The notes under the pieces were generated by a model, which saw only the letters and a list, made by a program, of their open reading frames with translations, was not told the origin of the DNA and did not search any database. A stretch of DNA of 59,751 bases from Bacteroides faecichinchillae JCM 17102. Its GTDB lineage: Bacteria; Bacteroidota; Bacteroidia; Bacteroidales; Bacteroidaceae. The DNA is taken from positions 1 through 59,751 of the forward strand of contig NZ_BAKK01000028.1 of NCBI RefSeq assembly GCF_000614145.1. The letters are read 5' to 3'. This document shows, one piece after another, positions 28,549 through 37,463 of the stretch (position 1 is its first letter; every line of letters begins with the position of its first letter). The translations under genes were made by a program, and so were the position numbers.

Positions 28549-30051
28549 AAATACTTTATTCTTATATTTTCGAATGATACTTTTAATGGGAGTAAATTTG
28601 TATACTTCTAGAATAGTATTACAGGCATTAGGTGTAGTCGATTTCGGAATCAGTAATGTCGTGGGTGGTATAATAGTAGCTTTGTCATTTATTAACAATT
28701 CAATGACATTAGCGTGAATCGTTATCTATCTTTCGAGATGGGCAAAGAAACGGAACAAAATACTAATAAGATATTTTCTCTATCAGTAAACATTCATGTG
28801 TTAATAGCTTTATTTGTTATATTGTTTGGTGAAACGCTTGGACTGTGGTTTATTAACCATAAACTAGTAATTCCAGTAGAACGTATGATTGCTGCTAATT
28901 GGATATATCAGTTTTCTATTTTATCATTTGTAATGTCAGTTTTACGTGTTCCATATAATGCAATGATTATAGCTCATGAAGAGATGAAATTATATGCATA
29001 TATTAGTATTGTTGAAGGATTATTGAAATTATTAATAGCTTTTTCTTTATTATATATTCTCTTTGATAAGTTAATAATTTACGGAGGGTTAATGGCGTTT
29101 TCTGTTGGAATTATTACTTTATGTTATATTGTATTGTGCAAACGTAAATTTAAAGAATGTACATATCATTTTTTCTGGAATAAACAATTATTCAAAAGTA
29201 TGACTCAATATGCAGGAATTAGTACAATGGGAAATTTATCAAGTGTAATTCTTGATCAAGGGCAAAATATTTTGTTGAATATATTTTTTGGACCAGTTTT
29301 AAATACTGCTCGTGGCATTGTTTATCAAATTAATATGGCATTAAGTTTATTTGTTGCTAATATGTATATGGCAGCTACTCCTCAAATAACTAAATCATAT
29401 GCTGCAAATGATAGAGACTATTTAGTGAAGATAGTAAATCAAACAGCATTGTTCTCTTTAATATGTTTGTCTTTATTGATTGTTCCAGTAATTGTAGAAT
29501 TACCTTATTTACTTCATTTATGGTTAGGAGATGAGTTTCCAAAAGAAACTATTCTTTTTGGTCAATTAGTACTCTTAAATCTGTTTACAGTAAATTTAGT
29601 AAAAACATTATTAATTGCAATTCAATCTTCTGCTAAAATTTTTAAAGTACATTTTTATACAGGAATGTTGATTATGTGTAATATTCCGATTGATTATATA
29701 TTATTAAAATTTGTTCATGTTAATGCTTATTCAATTTTTGTAGTCCAATTATTTATTGATGTTATATTTGTTTGTATAGTTTTATGCTTGGCGAAGAAAC
29801 AATTAAATTGGGATATAAAAAAATATATTGTTAAAATAATATTTCCTATTTCCTTGCTATTTATTTCAGACTTAATTATTATGATGTTTGTAACTAGTGT
29901 TATAGTTTTAGATAATATATTAAATGTTTTATTAATCTTTTCTTTATCCAGTACTTATATTTTGTCTATGTCTTACTGTTTCCTTTTTTCAAAAAAAAAT
30001 AAGAAGGTATTATCTGGCAGAATTAGATCTTTTTTTAATCATTATAAATAA
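28514..30051 (+). CDS. wzx: Wzx flippase (polysaccharide transport, MATE-like), frameshifted
   Basis: Polytopic flippase moving undecaprenyl-linked repeat units to the periplasmic face. The first frame (28514-28717) starts with the typical NTLFLYFRMILLMGVNLYTS and runs to SFINNSMTLA. A TGA at 28715-28717 then stops it. The next frame continues at once with NRYLSFEMGKETEQN, the expected following segment, through about ten more hydrophobic helices to 30051. A single lost base near 28715 explains the break. Combined length is about 512 residues, normal for the family. A Wzy-dependent locus needs this gene, so sequence error is more likely than loss, but decay cannot be excluded. Confidence 0.85.
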
Positions 30052-30098
30052 AATCTTAATATAATAGTTTTTATGAAGTCAATTAATATAATTTGATT

Positions 30099-31136
30099 AT
30101 GGCTATTTTGCTGGTTTTATTATTTTTATTTTTGTTTTCGATATTGCTATCTCTTTATCCTCCTATGGAGTATAAATACAATTTATTCTTCTATTATCTT
30201 ATAGCAATATTCTTGATTTTTACATCCGTTGTATTTTGTTCAGATAGCCCTGATTATGAGGGGTATCTGTTTAATTATGCTGAAATTGTTAAAAACAATG
30301 AAAGCTTTAGTGAAATATCCTTCATTGGTATTTCTAAAATAACTTATTGGATGTTTAATGATATATGTTTCTTGTTCTTTATATATGCCATTATAGGGGT
30401 TACATTAAAATTTATTGCAATAAGGCAATTGACTAATTTCTGGTTTCTTTCTATAGTTGTATATTTGAGTTGTTTTTTCATGTTACATGAGATGATTCAA
30501 ATTCGGGCAGGAGTAGCTACAGGTTTATTATTATTGTGTATTAAGCCGTTATATGAAAGAAAATGGAAGCTTTTTATATTACTTGGTATTTGTGCTTGTT
30601 GTTTCCATTATTCTGCATTGGTGATTTTTCCCTTGTGGTTTCTTAAGGGAAATCGAATTAATAAAATAGTATGGTGCTTTCCTTTATTATTTGCATATTC
30701 ATTTTACTTGATGCATCTTACTCCTATGTTTTTTCTGAATAGTTTGTCTGCTATAACAATGAATAATGAACGTTTGGATGGATATATTTTTGATTTACAA
30801 AATGCAGATAATGCTAGCGTCTCAGTTTTTAATAACGCTCAATTGATTAGATGTGGAGTATATCTTTTTTTATTATTTAAATCAGACTTAATTGCTCGAT
30901 TTAATCCATATATTTATCTTTTATTGAAAATATATGTAATTGGTTTATCAACTTTAGTTTTTTTTGCATCTGTCCCTGTCATAGCTTTTCGTATGAGTGA
31001 ATTTTTTCAGACTGTAGAAATTATTCTTTATCCATTAATTTGTTATGCTTTTGTCAATAGTAGAATACGACAATTAATCCCTATCTGTATTAGTACTATT
31101 TTTTTGTTTGTTTTTTATTTTAAATTTTTCAAATAA
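30099..31136 (+). CDS. wzy: Wzy-type polysaccharide polymerase, EpsG-like
   Basis: An approximately 345-residue integral membrane protein with about ten hydrophobic segments and very AT-rich codons. Features shared with EpsG/Wzy proteins are the early YPPMEYKYNLFFYYLIAIFLIF, SSPDYEGYLFNY-like loop residues (CSDSPDYEGY), and the HEMIQIRAGVATGLLLL helix with a conserved arginine. It would polymerise repeat units at the periplasmic face. The ATG at 30099 is preferred to the TTG two codons earlier. Assignment rests on topology, the Arg-containing motif and position between wzx and the glycosyltransferases. Confidence 0.8.
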   Translation: MAILLVLLFLFLFSILLSLYPPMEYKYNLFFYYLIAIFLIFTSVVFCSDSPDYEGYLFNYAEIVKNNESFSEISFIGISKITYWMFNDICFLFFIYAIIGVTLKFIAIRQLTNFWFLSIVVYLSCFFMLHEMIQIRAGVATGLLLLCIKPLYERKWKLFILLGICACCFHYSALVIFPLWFLKGNRINKIVWCFPLLFAYSFYLMHLTPMFFLNSLSAITMNNERLDGYIFDLQNADNASVSVFNNAQLIRCGVYLFLLFKSDLIARFNPYIYLLLKIYVIGLSTLVFFASVPVIAFRMSEFFQTVEIILYPLICYAFVNSRIRQLIPICISTIFLFVFYFKFFK

Positions 31137-31151
31137 TATTTGTAGTAGAAT

Positions 31152-31988
31152 ATGATTGATATTTTATTGTCTACATATAATGGTGAGAAATATTTGCATC
31201 AACAATTAGAATCATTAATCAACCAGACATATACGGATTGGAGATTGTTAATACGTGATGACGGATCTACTGATTTGACATTAGATATATTGAAATATTA
31301 TATTTCTATTTATTCTGATAAAATTTTTCTTATAAATGATAATAAAGGAAATATTGGATCTACTCGGTCTTTCTCAACTTTATTAGAATATTCAGATTCT
31401 GAATATATTATGTTTTGTGATCAAGATGATATTTGGCTACCTAATAAAATAGAGTTGACTTATGCTGAATGTCATAAGATGGCAGAAAATAATACTAATA
31501 AACCTGTAATGGTTTTTACAGATTTGGTATTATATGGAAATGAAAGTCAAAGTGTAATTGGAACTTCATTTATTCGTTATCAAAATATGGATCCTTTAGT
31601 AGTAAATAATCCATGGCAATGTATAGCAATGAGTGTTGCTGCAGGATGCACAATGATGATAAATAAATTAGCAAAAGCTTTTATTTTACCAATGCCTAGT
31701 GAATTAGTTCACGATCATTGGATAGTATGCAATATTGCTTTTTATGGTAAGTGTAAATATATAGACAGCCCTACTATATATTATCGTATTCATAACAATA
31801 ATAGTATTGGCATTAATAAAGTAACGAAAACATATTTACTAAGTAAGTTGCTGAGTTTTTTTAAACAGGTTTATTATTATAAGGCTATGTTTAATACTCT
31901 CTCATTTGAAGTAAATAAATTACATGTTTTATTTTACAAAATAAAATTTAATATATATCGTTTTTTAGGTATACGCTTGTACAAATAG
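31152..31988 (+). CDS. GT2 glycosyltransferase (RfbF/RfbN-like)
   Basis: A 278-residue GT-A family 2 enzyme. It starts with IDILLSTYNGEKYLHQQLES, then DDGSTDLTLD, and the metal-binding motif in EYIMFCDQDDIWLPNKIE. The HDHWI motif near residue 190 is the family's catalytic-base region. This set of motifs is common in rhamnosyltransferase-like enzymes of O-antigen loci. The neighbouring gene at 32142 is a clear paralog with the same motifs, so the two probably add similar sugars or make similar linkages. It starts 16 nt after wzy. Confidence 0.88.
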   Translation: MIDILLSTYNGEKYLHQQLESLINQTYTDWRLLIRDDGSTDLTLDILKYYISIYSDKIFLINDNKGNIGSTRSFSTLLEYSDSEYIMFCDQDDIWLPNKIELTYAECHKMAENNTNKPVMVFTDLVLYGNESQSVIGTSFIRYQNMDPLVVNNPWQCIAMSVAAGCTMMINKLAKAFILPMPSELVHDHWIVCNIAFYGKCKYIDSPTIYYRIHNNNSIGINKVTKTYLLSKLLSFFKQVYYYKAMFNTLSFEVNKLHVLFYKIKFNIYRFLGIRLYK

Positions 31989-32141
31989 TAATATTTTGTG
32001 TTTTAATGAATCTCTTAATATATTATTGGGGTATTCGTGGGCAATAAATATATCTATTTAATTTATTTCTTCTCTTTTTTAATTTAATTCTTTTGATTCT
32101 TAATTTGATAATTAGTTGTATTTTTTTTATTATTTGCTTTG

Positions 32142-32963
32142 ATGAAAACTAGTCATATTGCTATATTATTAACAACATATAATGGAGAAAAATATTTAAG
32201 TCAGTTACTAGACTCTATTGTAAACCAAAGTTGTAAAAATTGGGATTTATATATTCGAGATGATCAATCAACGGATAATACATATTTCCTTATCGAACAG
32301 TATACATCTTTATATTCAAATATTCATTTTGTTGTAGATGGTGAAAAAAGGGGAGCAGCTAATGGTTTTATATGGTTACTGTCTCATGTTCAATCTGAGT
32401 GTTATATGTTTTGTGATCAGGATGATATATGGTTACCATCTAAAATAGAAAGAACATATGGGAGATATGTCGAGGTATCAAAGAAAAAAGCAAATATTCC
32501 AATAGTAATTCATACTGATTTAATAGTAGTAGATACTAATTTGAAAGTTATAGCGTCATCTTTTTGGGAATATACTCGCTTAGGTAAGATTGTAGACGAT
32601 CAATCTTATATAAAATATTGTAACTCAGTAACAGGATGCACTATGTTATTTAATAATTGTGCAAAACAATATGGTATTAAAGCTTCTAGTAATGTTGTGA
32701 TGCATGATTCTTGGATAGCAATAGTGACTAATGCTAATCATGGGACTATTATACCTCTACATGAAAAATTGGTTTTATATAGGCAACATACCTCTAATAC
32801 TTTAGGAGCAAAAAAATACAGAATGACACTAAGACATATTTTAAGTAATTTGAGAAGAATTCAGAATACAAATGTTGCTTGGTTTAAAATGGTTAATAGT
32901 ATATCTAAAATGACAGTAATGGATTATATCTGTCATAAGATTATTTTGTTATTTATTAAGTAG
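32142..32963 (+). CDS. GT2 glycosyltransferase, paralog of previous gene
   Basis: A 273-residue GT2 enzyme starting at ATG 32142 (a TTG one codon upstream is not needed). Motifs parallel the upstream gene: AILLTTYNGEKYLSQLLDSI, RDDQSTDNT, CYMFCDQDDIWLPSKIE and MHDSWIA. The second motif has DQS where the first enzyme has DGS. The 153-nt gap before it is the largest in the late capsule operon and contains only AT-rich sequence. An acceptor sugar cannot be named. Confidence 0.88.
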   Translation: MKTSHIAILLTTYNGEKYLSQLLDSIVNQSCKNWDLYIRDDQSTDNTYFLIEQYTSLYSNIHFVVDGEKRGAANGFIWLLSHVQSECYMFCDQDDIWLPSKIERTYGRYVEVSKKKANIPIVIHTDLIVVDTNLKVIASSFWEYTRLGKIVDDQSYIKYCNSVTGCTMLFNNCAKQYGIKASSNVVMHDSWIAIVTNANHGTIIPLHEKLVLYRQHTSNTLGAKKYRMTLRHILSNLRRIQNTNVAWFKMVNSISKMTVMDYICHKIILLFIK

Positions 32964-32975
32964 ATATTAATAATT

Positions 32976-34052
32976 ATGCGGAAGAAAATTGCAATCATTG
33001 GTACTGTTGGTATCCCTGCATGTTATGGTGGCTTTGAAACTTTAGTCGAAAATTTAGTTGGAAATAATAGGAATGTAGAATATGTAATTTTTTGTAGTAC
33101 TAAGCATTATAAAAATCGTCCGCCTAAGTATAAAAATGTCCAATTAAGATATATACCATTGAATGCTAATGGATTTCAAAGTGTGTTTTATGATATCTGG
33201 TCTTTGATAAAGGCTACTTTTTGTTGTGATGAAATTTTGGTGTTAGGGGTATCCGGGTGTTGTTTTTTGCCTATATACAGATGGTTTTCGAAAAAAAAAC
33301 TTATTATAAATATAGATGGATTAGAACATAAAAGAAATAAATGGAATCGATATGTTAGAATGTTTCTTCGGTTTTCGGAAAAAATGGCTGTTAAATTTGC
33401 AGATGTTGTAGTCACTGATAATAAAGGTATACAAGATTATGTAAAACAACAGTATGATGTTGATTCTGAATTAATTTCTTATGGAGGAGATCATGTTTTG
33501 TGCTCTGTTTCCGATAATATAAAATTGGAAATATTGGATTATTATAAGTTGAATGAATGCAGATATTCTTTTTCAGTTTGTCGTATTGAACCTGAAAATA
33601 ATGTAGACATGATACTTGAAGCCTTTGCAATATCTGGACAAGAACTAGTTTTTGTTGGGAATTGGGATAGAAGTGAATATGGACGTATTTTAAGAAATAA
33701 ATATAGTTCTATTTCTAATATACATATATTAAATTCAATTTATGATATAACAACATTATATGTACTTCGTTCAAATTGCGCTTTTTATATACATGGGCAT
33801 AGTGCAGGAGGAACAAATCCTTCTCTAGTTGAAGCAATGTTTTTTGGAAAACCAATTATAGCTTTTGGGGTTATTTATAATAAGGAAACAACTGAAGGTA
33901 AAGCCAATTATTTTTTATCGATTAATGATTTAGTAAATATTCTAAAATGTCCATATTCTGATTTCTTTGTAAATGCTAATAATATGTATGAGATTGCAAA
34001 TAGATGTTATAAATGGGAGCATATCGCTTATTTATATGAAAAGCTTTATTAA
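32976..34052 (+). CDS. DUF1972-type GT4 glycosyltransferase, probable rhamnosyltransferase
   Basis: A 358-residue GT-B enzyme with the DUF1972 N-terminal signature (KIAIIGTVGIPACYGGFETL). The C-terminal GT4 domain shows SVCRIEPENNVDMILEAF and the donor-site YIHGHSAGGTNPSLVEAM. Related proteins (WchF type) transfer rhamnose to the first sugar of capsule repeat units, which fits the dTDP-rhamnose genes upstream. It is the last capsule gene on this strand; no clear terminator follows. Substrate is inferred. Confidence 0.87.
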   Translation: MRKKIAIIGTVGIPACYGGFETLVENLVGNNRNVEYVIFCSTKHYKNRPPKYKNVQLRYIPLNANGFQSVFYDIWSLIKATFCCDEILVLGVSGCCFLPIYRWFSKKKLIINIDGLEHKRNKWNRYVRMFLRFSEKMAVKFADVVVTDNKGIQDYVKQQYDVDSELISYGGDHVLCSVSDNIKLEILDYYKLNECRYSFSVCRIEPENNVDMILEAFAISGQELVFVGNWDRSEYGRILRNKYSSISNIHILNSIYDITTLYVLRSNCAFYIHGHSAGGTNPSLVEAMFFGKPIIAFGVIYNKETTEGKANYFLSINDLVNILKCPYSDFFVNANNMYEIANRCYKWEHIAYLYEKLY

Positions 34053-34618
34053 TTATTGTAAAAAATACTAATTGTTATACTAAGTTTTTCTTATAAGAAA
34101 TGTTTATGTTGAATGAAAAACGAATCGATCATTTGAATACTTAATTTTAAGAGAGAATCTATAAAATCAAGAATAGATACAATTAACAGAGTCTTTCAGT
34201 AAACATTCAAAATAGAACTCAAAAATGATACATATCTCTTTGTTGCGGATCAAAGTACAAAAACTTATTATTGAATACATAACTTTTCTGAATACTCTTT
34301 CGTAATTCTCTAAATTCCAGAAAAGAATATCCGCATTTTTTGATTTAAAAGTCTTTATATATTCCTTTTTTGTTTCATTGATGGTATTATTATATGTTAT
34401 TAGGCAATATATTTGAATAACTTTTATGGCTGGTAGTGACAGCTTATAAATGTTCTGTTTTTAAGATTACATTGGTAAGTTCTTATTCTAGAATTGTTGA
34501 AATAGAAAATAAATTGCATAAATAACTGCAATAATATGCATAAATATTGGCATACATTGTATGTATAAAGATGAAATATGCACTTCTTAGCAATGAAAAA
34601 CTACTTGTTGGTTTAAAA

Positions 34619-34655
34619 CCAAGGAGGTGTTCCTCACCGAGGAACGTCTCCTTGG
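34619..34655. repeat. large palindrome (REP/MITE-like)
   Basis: CCAAGGAGGTGTTCCTC (34619-34635) and GAGGAACGTCTCCTTGG (34639-34655) form a near-perfect 17-bp stem, with an internal GT/GT mismatch and a 3-nt loop. It is GC-rich inside an AT-rich gap, which suggests a dispersed palindromic element rather than chance. No T run follows directly. Confidence 0.75.
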
Positions 34656-34684
34656 TCACCGAGAAAACAGTTTTCTCTTAGTGA
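34656..34684. repeat. second palindrome adjoining the first
   Basis: TCAC then GAGAAAAC (34661-34668) pair with GTTTTCTC (34670-34677) and GTGA (34681-34684), separated by small internal loops. It abuts the first palindrome with no gap, so the two form a paired hairpin unit of 66 nt. Confidence 0.65.
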
Positions 34685-35164
34685 CAAAGTCCTTGAAGCG
34701 TTGTTTTGATGTCATTTTCCTTCTATCTTGTAGGTAAGTATAGAAATGTTTGAAATGATAATATGATGATGATTTTGTTTATATTAGAATAAAATGATGG
34801 TTTAAAAGTGATATTGTATGTTATTTGCTGGCTCTAATTATGAATTAGTAATATTGTGACTTTCTGAAATTGCAAATGCTGTGGATTTTTTGTTTCATTT
34901 GGGTAACTTTTTGAATAGTATCCTGCTTTGATCGTTTAAATATTCTATTTTTAAGGAAGAACTCGTGGAATCAAAAAAGGAATCAAGAAGTCGTAAATAA
35001 ATTAAGAGCTTGGTCAAAATGGGTGGTTTCATGTTTTTTGCGTGTGCTAAACTTTGTTTAATAGAAATTTGGAAAATGAGCTATCTTATTTTTTTTCTTT
35101 TTATTGCTTATTTCAATTAATTTCTTTTAATTTGTTGCGTAATAACCAATAAAACTACTACAAA

Positions 35165-35941
35165 ATGAAAAAATTAGCAGCGTTTTTATTAACTATCGTG
35201 CTTTGTTGTTGGTACAGTACAGCGTTTGGCTGGGGGAAAGTAGGACATGATGCCGTCGCGTATATTGCCGAATGTAACTTAACGCCAAAAGCGAAAAAAA
35301 ATATCGAAAAGTACCTCGATGGACATTCGATTGTCTATTATGCTTCATGGATGGATCAGATTCGGCATACGCCCGCTTATAAACACACTACATCATGGCA
35401 TACTAATAGTGTTGATGCTGATGGCAATTATGTCCCGAATCCCAAAGGTGATGCCATGTCTTTTCTGGAGGATTGTATTGCTAAGATGAGAGATTACCGC
35501 AATCAGAACGATTCGACTATTACGGTCTCAATCCGCTTTATCGTACATTTGGTGGGTGATATGCATTGTCCGGGACATGTAAAGTATCCATGGTATAAGA
35601 ATATTAATTTCTCACTTAATGGCAAAGAGTACGGTTTTCATAATTATTGGGACGAGTGGGCTCTTACACTCAGTAATAGATGGTATTATATGGAATACCA
35701 GCACCAACTTGATCGTTGTTCGAAAAAAGAGAAGCGTGAATTAGGCAAAGGTACACCTCGCGATTGGCTCACTGATAATGCTCGTAACTGTCGTGTGATC
35801 TATGACTGGACTAAATCCAATCAGAAGTTGTCGTACGAAGAATCGCGTGATTTTATTAATTTCTCCCATGGCTTTGCTGAAAAGCAGGTCCTGAAAGCTG
35901 GATACAGGTTGGCAGCACTTTTGAATGAACTGTTTGGATAA
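35165..35941 (+). CDS. secreted S1/P1 family zinc nuclease
   Basis: A 258-residue exported phosphodiesterase/nuclease of the S1/P1 (phospholipase C-like) fold, which degrades RNA or single-stranded DNA using three zinc ions. A signal peptide ends near residue 22 (YSTAFGWG). The mature N-terminal Trp-Gly that coordinates zinc follows (WGKVGHDAVAYIAE). Further zinc ligands are visible in YASWMDQIRH, SWHTNSVDAD, RFIVHLVGDMHCPGH and FHNYWDEW. It stands alone, with a non-coding region upstream and a terminator downstream. It could scavenge extracellular nucleic acids. Confidence 0.92.
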   Translation: MKKLAAFLLTIVLCCWYSTAFGWGKVGHDAVAYIAECNLTPKAKKNIEKYLDGHSIVYYASWMDQIRHTPAYKHTTSWHTNSVDADGNYVPNPKGDAMSFLEDCIAKMRDYRNQNDSTITVSIRFIVHLVGDMHCPGHVKYPWYKNINFSLNGKEYGFHNYWDEWALTLSNRWYYMEYQHQLDRCSKKEKRELGKGTPRDWLTDNARNCRVIYDWTKSNQKLSYEESRDFINFSHGFAEKQVLKAGYRLAALLNELFG

Positions 35942-36004
35942 TAACCTATGCATTTAGCTCAGTTTTAAAGAATTAATTTGAGCAATAATAAACATAGATA
36001 AAAT

Positions 36005-36044
36005 GACCGCTTCTTTTGATATGAAGATGCGGTTATTTTTTTAT
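36005..36044 (+). terminator. rho-independent terminator after nuclease gene
   Basis: ACCGCTTCTT and GAAGATGCGGT form an imperfect stem around TTGATAT, followed by TATTTTTTTAT. It lies about 65 nt after the stop codon of the nuclease gene. Confidence 0.75.
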
Positions 36045-36524
36045 CGGAATCTCAAACTGGTGAAAATATTTATTTGAGACTTATTCATTTTAGGATACTT
36101 AAAATATAGTGACGTTATTCTATAAGTATAGTAACGGTATAATTATAGAATAACGTCACTATATGATCTGGATAGCGTCACCATTTTGTTGTATGAACGG
36201 ATAGAAATAAAGTAGCTATAAGAAGACAATTTTTCTATCATGGAAACTCTCTAAAAGAGAGTAATGGATTTAGGGAGAGAAGACTGATAATAATAAGAAA
36301 TCCGTATTTTCAAATTTAGGTAATTGTTGACTAAATAAGCGTTTCTAAATCAAAGAATTGTTCTATAATCATAATCTATTTACAATCAATTTAGCATAGA
36401 GCTATACTTCCAATTTCCGATGTATAATAATCTGTAAAATACTCAATTCTTGGGTCTTTTTTTATAATTGGGATTAGACTGTTTTTACTATCTTGTTGCC
36501 ATATTCATTAATAAATTTAAAATT
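36045..36524. other. intergenic region upstream of tyrosine recombinase
   Basis: About 480 nt with no credible gene. It contains the inverted repeat/motif array at 36104-36185, and otherwise AT-rich sequence with no recognised promoter. Confidence 0.6.
36104..36164. repeat. perfect 22-bp inverted repeat, 17-nt spacer
   Basis: The left arm 36104-36125 begins ATATAGTGACG. The right arm 36143-36164 ends CGTCACTATAT and is its exact reverse complement over 22 nt. The core TATAGTGACG recurs, with changes, at 36126-36136 (GTATAGTAACG, inside the spacer) and on the other strand at 36176-36185 (CGTCACCATT). This gives four copies in about 80 nt. No T run follows, so it is not a typical terminator. 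It lies about 300 nt before a tyrosine recombinase gene. Confidence 0.85.
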
Positions 36525-37328
36525 GTGGTAACAAAATTTGAATCATTTCTAGCTAAGTCAGACTTGGCAAAGAATACTGTCAGCTCTTATGTTTGGACAG
36601 TAAATCATTTCTTGGTAAATTATGGAGATGTAAATAAAGAGAACCTTCTGGCTTATAAAGGCTTCTTGATTGAAAATTTTAAGTTGCAAACTGTTAATCT
36701 TCGCTTACAAGCCATAAATAAGTACCTGGAATTTATTAAACAAGAAAAGCTGAAACTTAAATTTGTAAAGGTACAGCAAAGAAACTTTCTGGAGAATGTA
36801 ATTAGCGATGCTGATTATAAATTCTTAAAATCAAAATTAAAGGCAGATGGGCATGATGGATGGTATTTTATTGTGTGGTTTATGGCTGCAACTGGGGCAC
36901 GTGTGAGTGAACTACAACAAATCAAAGTAGAACATGTATTGGCTGGGTATTTGGATATGTACACAAAAGGTGGTAAGATACGTAGACTCTATATTCCTAA
37001 AGGTCTGCGAGTAGAAGCGATTAAATGGATTGCAGAGAAACAGGTCCAATCTGGATATTTGTTTGTGAATCGTTTCGGAGAACGTTTAACTACTCGTGGA
37101 ATCGCACAACAATTAAAACATTTTGCTGTGAAATATAATCTAAATCCTAAAGTCGTTTATCCACACTCTTTTCGTCACCGTTTTGCAAAGAATTTCTTGG
37201 AGCGTTTTAACGATATAGCTTTACTTGCTGACTTAATGGGACATGAAAGTATAGAAACAACTCGTATTTATCTCCGTCGTACGGCAAGTGAACAGCAACA
37301 AATTGTAGATAAAATTGTAAACTGGTAA
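36525..37328 (+). CDS. tyrosine recombinase/integrase
   Basis: Site-specific recombinase of about 267 residues, two-domain XerC/D-like. The N-terminal SAM-like DNA-binding domain spans about 1-95 (FESFLAKSDLAKNTVSSYVW). The catalytic domain holds all expected residues, numbered from the GTG at 36525: Arg126 in ATGARVSELQQI, a Lys in YTKGGKIRR, His214 and Arg217 in PHSFRHRFAKN, His240 in LMGHESIETT, and Tyr249 in TRIYLRR. The frame is open upstream to a TTG at 36468, but the extension is hydrophobic and unlike the family. GTG is therefore preferred, with moderate certainty. It has no phage or conjugative neighbours. Together with nearby repeats and a capsule locus on one side, it resembles the stand-alone invertases of Bacteroides that switch surface loci. 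Confidence 0.88.
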   Translation: MVTKFESFLAKSDLAKNTVSSYVWTVNHFLVNYGDVNKENLLAYKGFLIENFKLQTVNLRLQAINKYLEFIKQEKLKLKFVKVQQRNFLENVISDADYKFLKSKLKADGHDGWYFIVWFMAATGARVSELQQIKVEHVLAGYLDMYTKGGKIRRLYIPKGLRVEAIKWIAEKQVQSGYLFVNRFGERLTTRGIAQQLKHFAVKYNLNPKVVYPHSFRHRFAKNFLERFNDIALLADLMGHESIETTRIYLRRTASEQQQIVDKIVNW

Positions 37329-37463
37329 ATCTAATAATTTTTTAAAAGTGTGGATATAACCTACATTTTTCAGAGAGATTTCTATCGCACCAAAAATAAA
37401 AGAATATGCTGGTTGATTGAGATGAATGAGTCTTGATTGGCAATTTATAATATGATATTTTGA

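Larger units (their letters stand above)
34053..35164. other. 1.1-kb AT-rich non-coding stretch after the capsule locus
   Basis: No credible ORF, tRNA or relic could be read on either strand. The only strong structure is the double palindrome at 34619-34684. The sequence resembles the late capsule genes in base composition, so it may be debris from capsule-locus exchange. Confidence 0.6.

Noticed and set aside
34053..34618. Decayed capsule gene after the last glycosyltransferase
   Set aside because: All frames on both strands are broken by frequent stops, and no recognisable motif was found.
36104..36164. CRISPR repeat
   Set aside because: There are only four degenerate motif copies without regular spacers and no cas genes. 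The structure is an inverted repeat.
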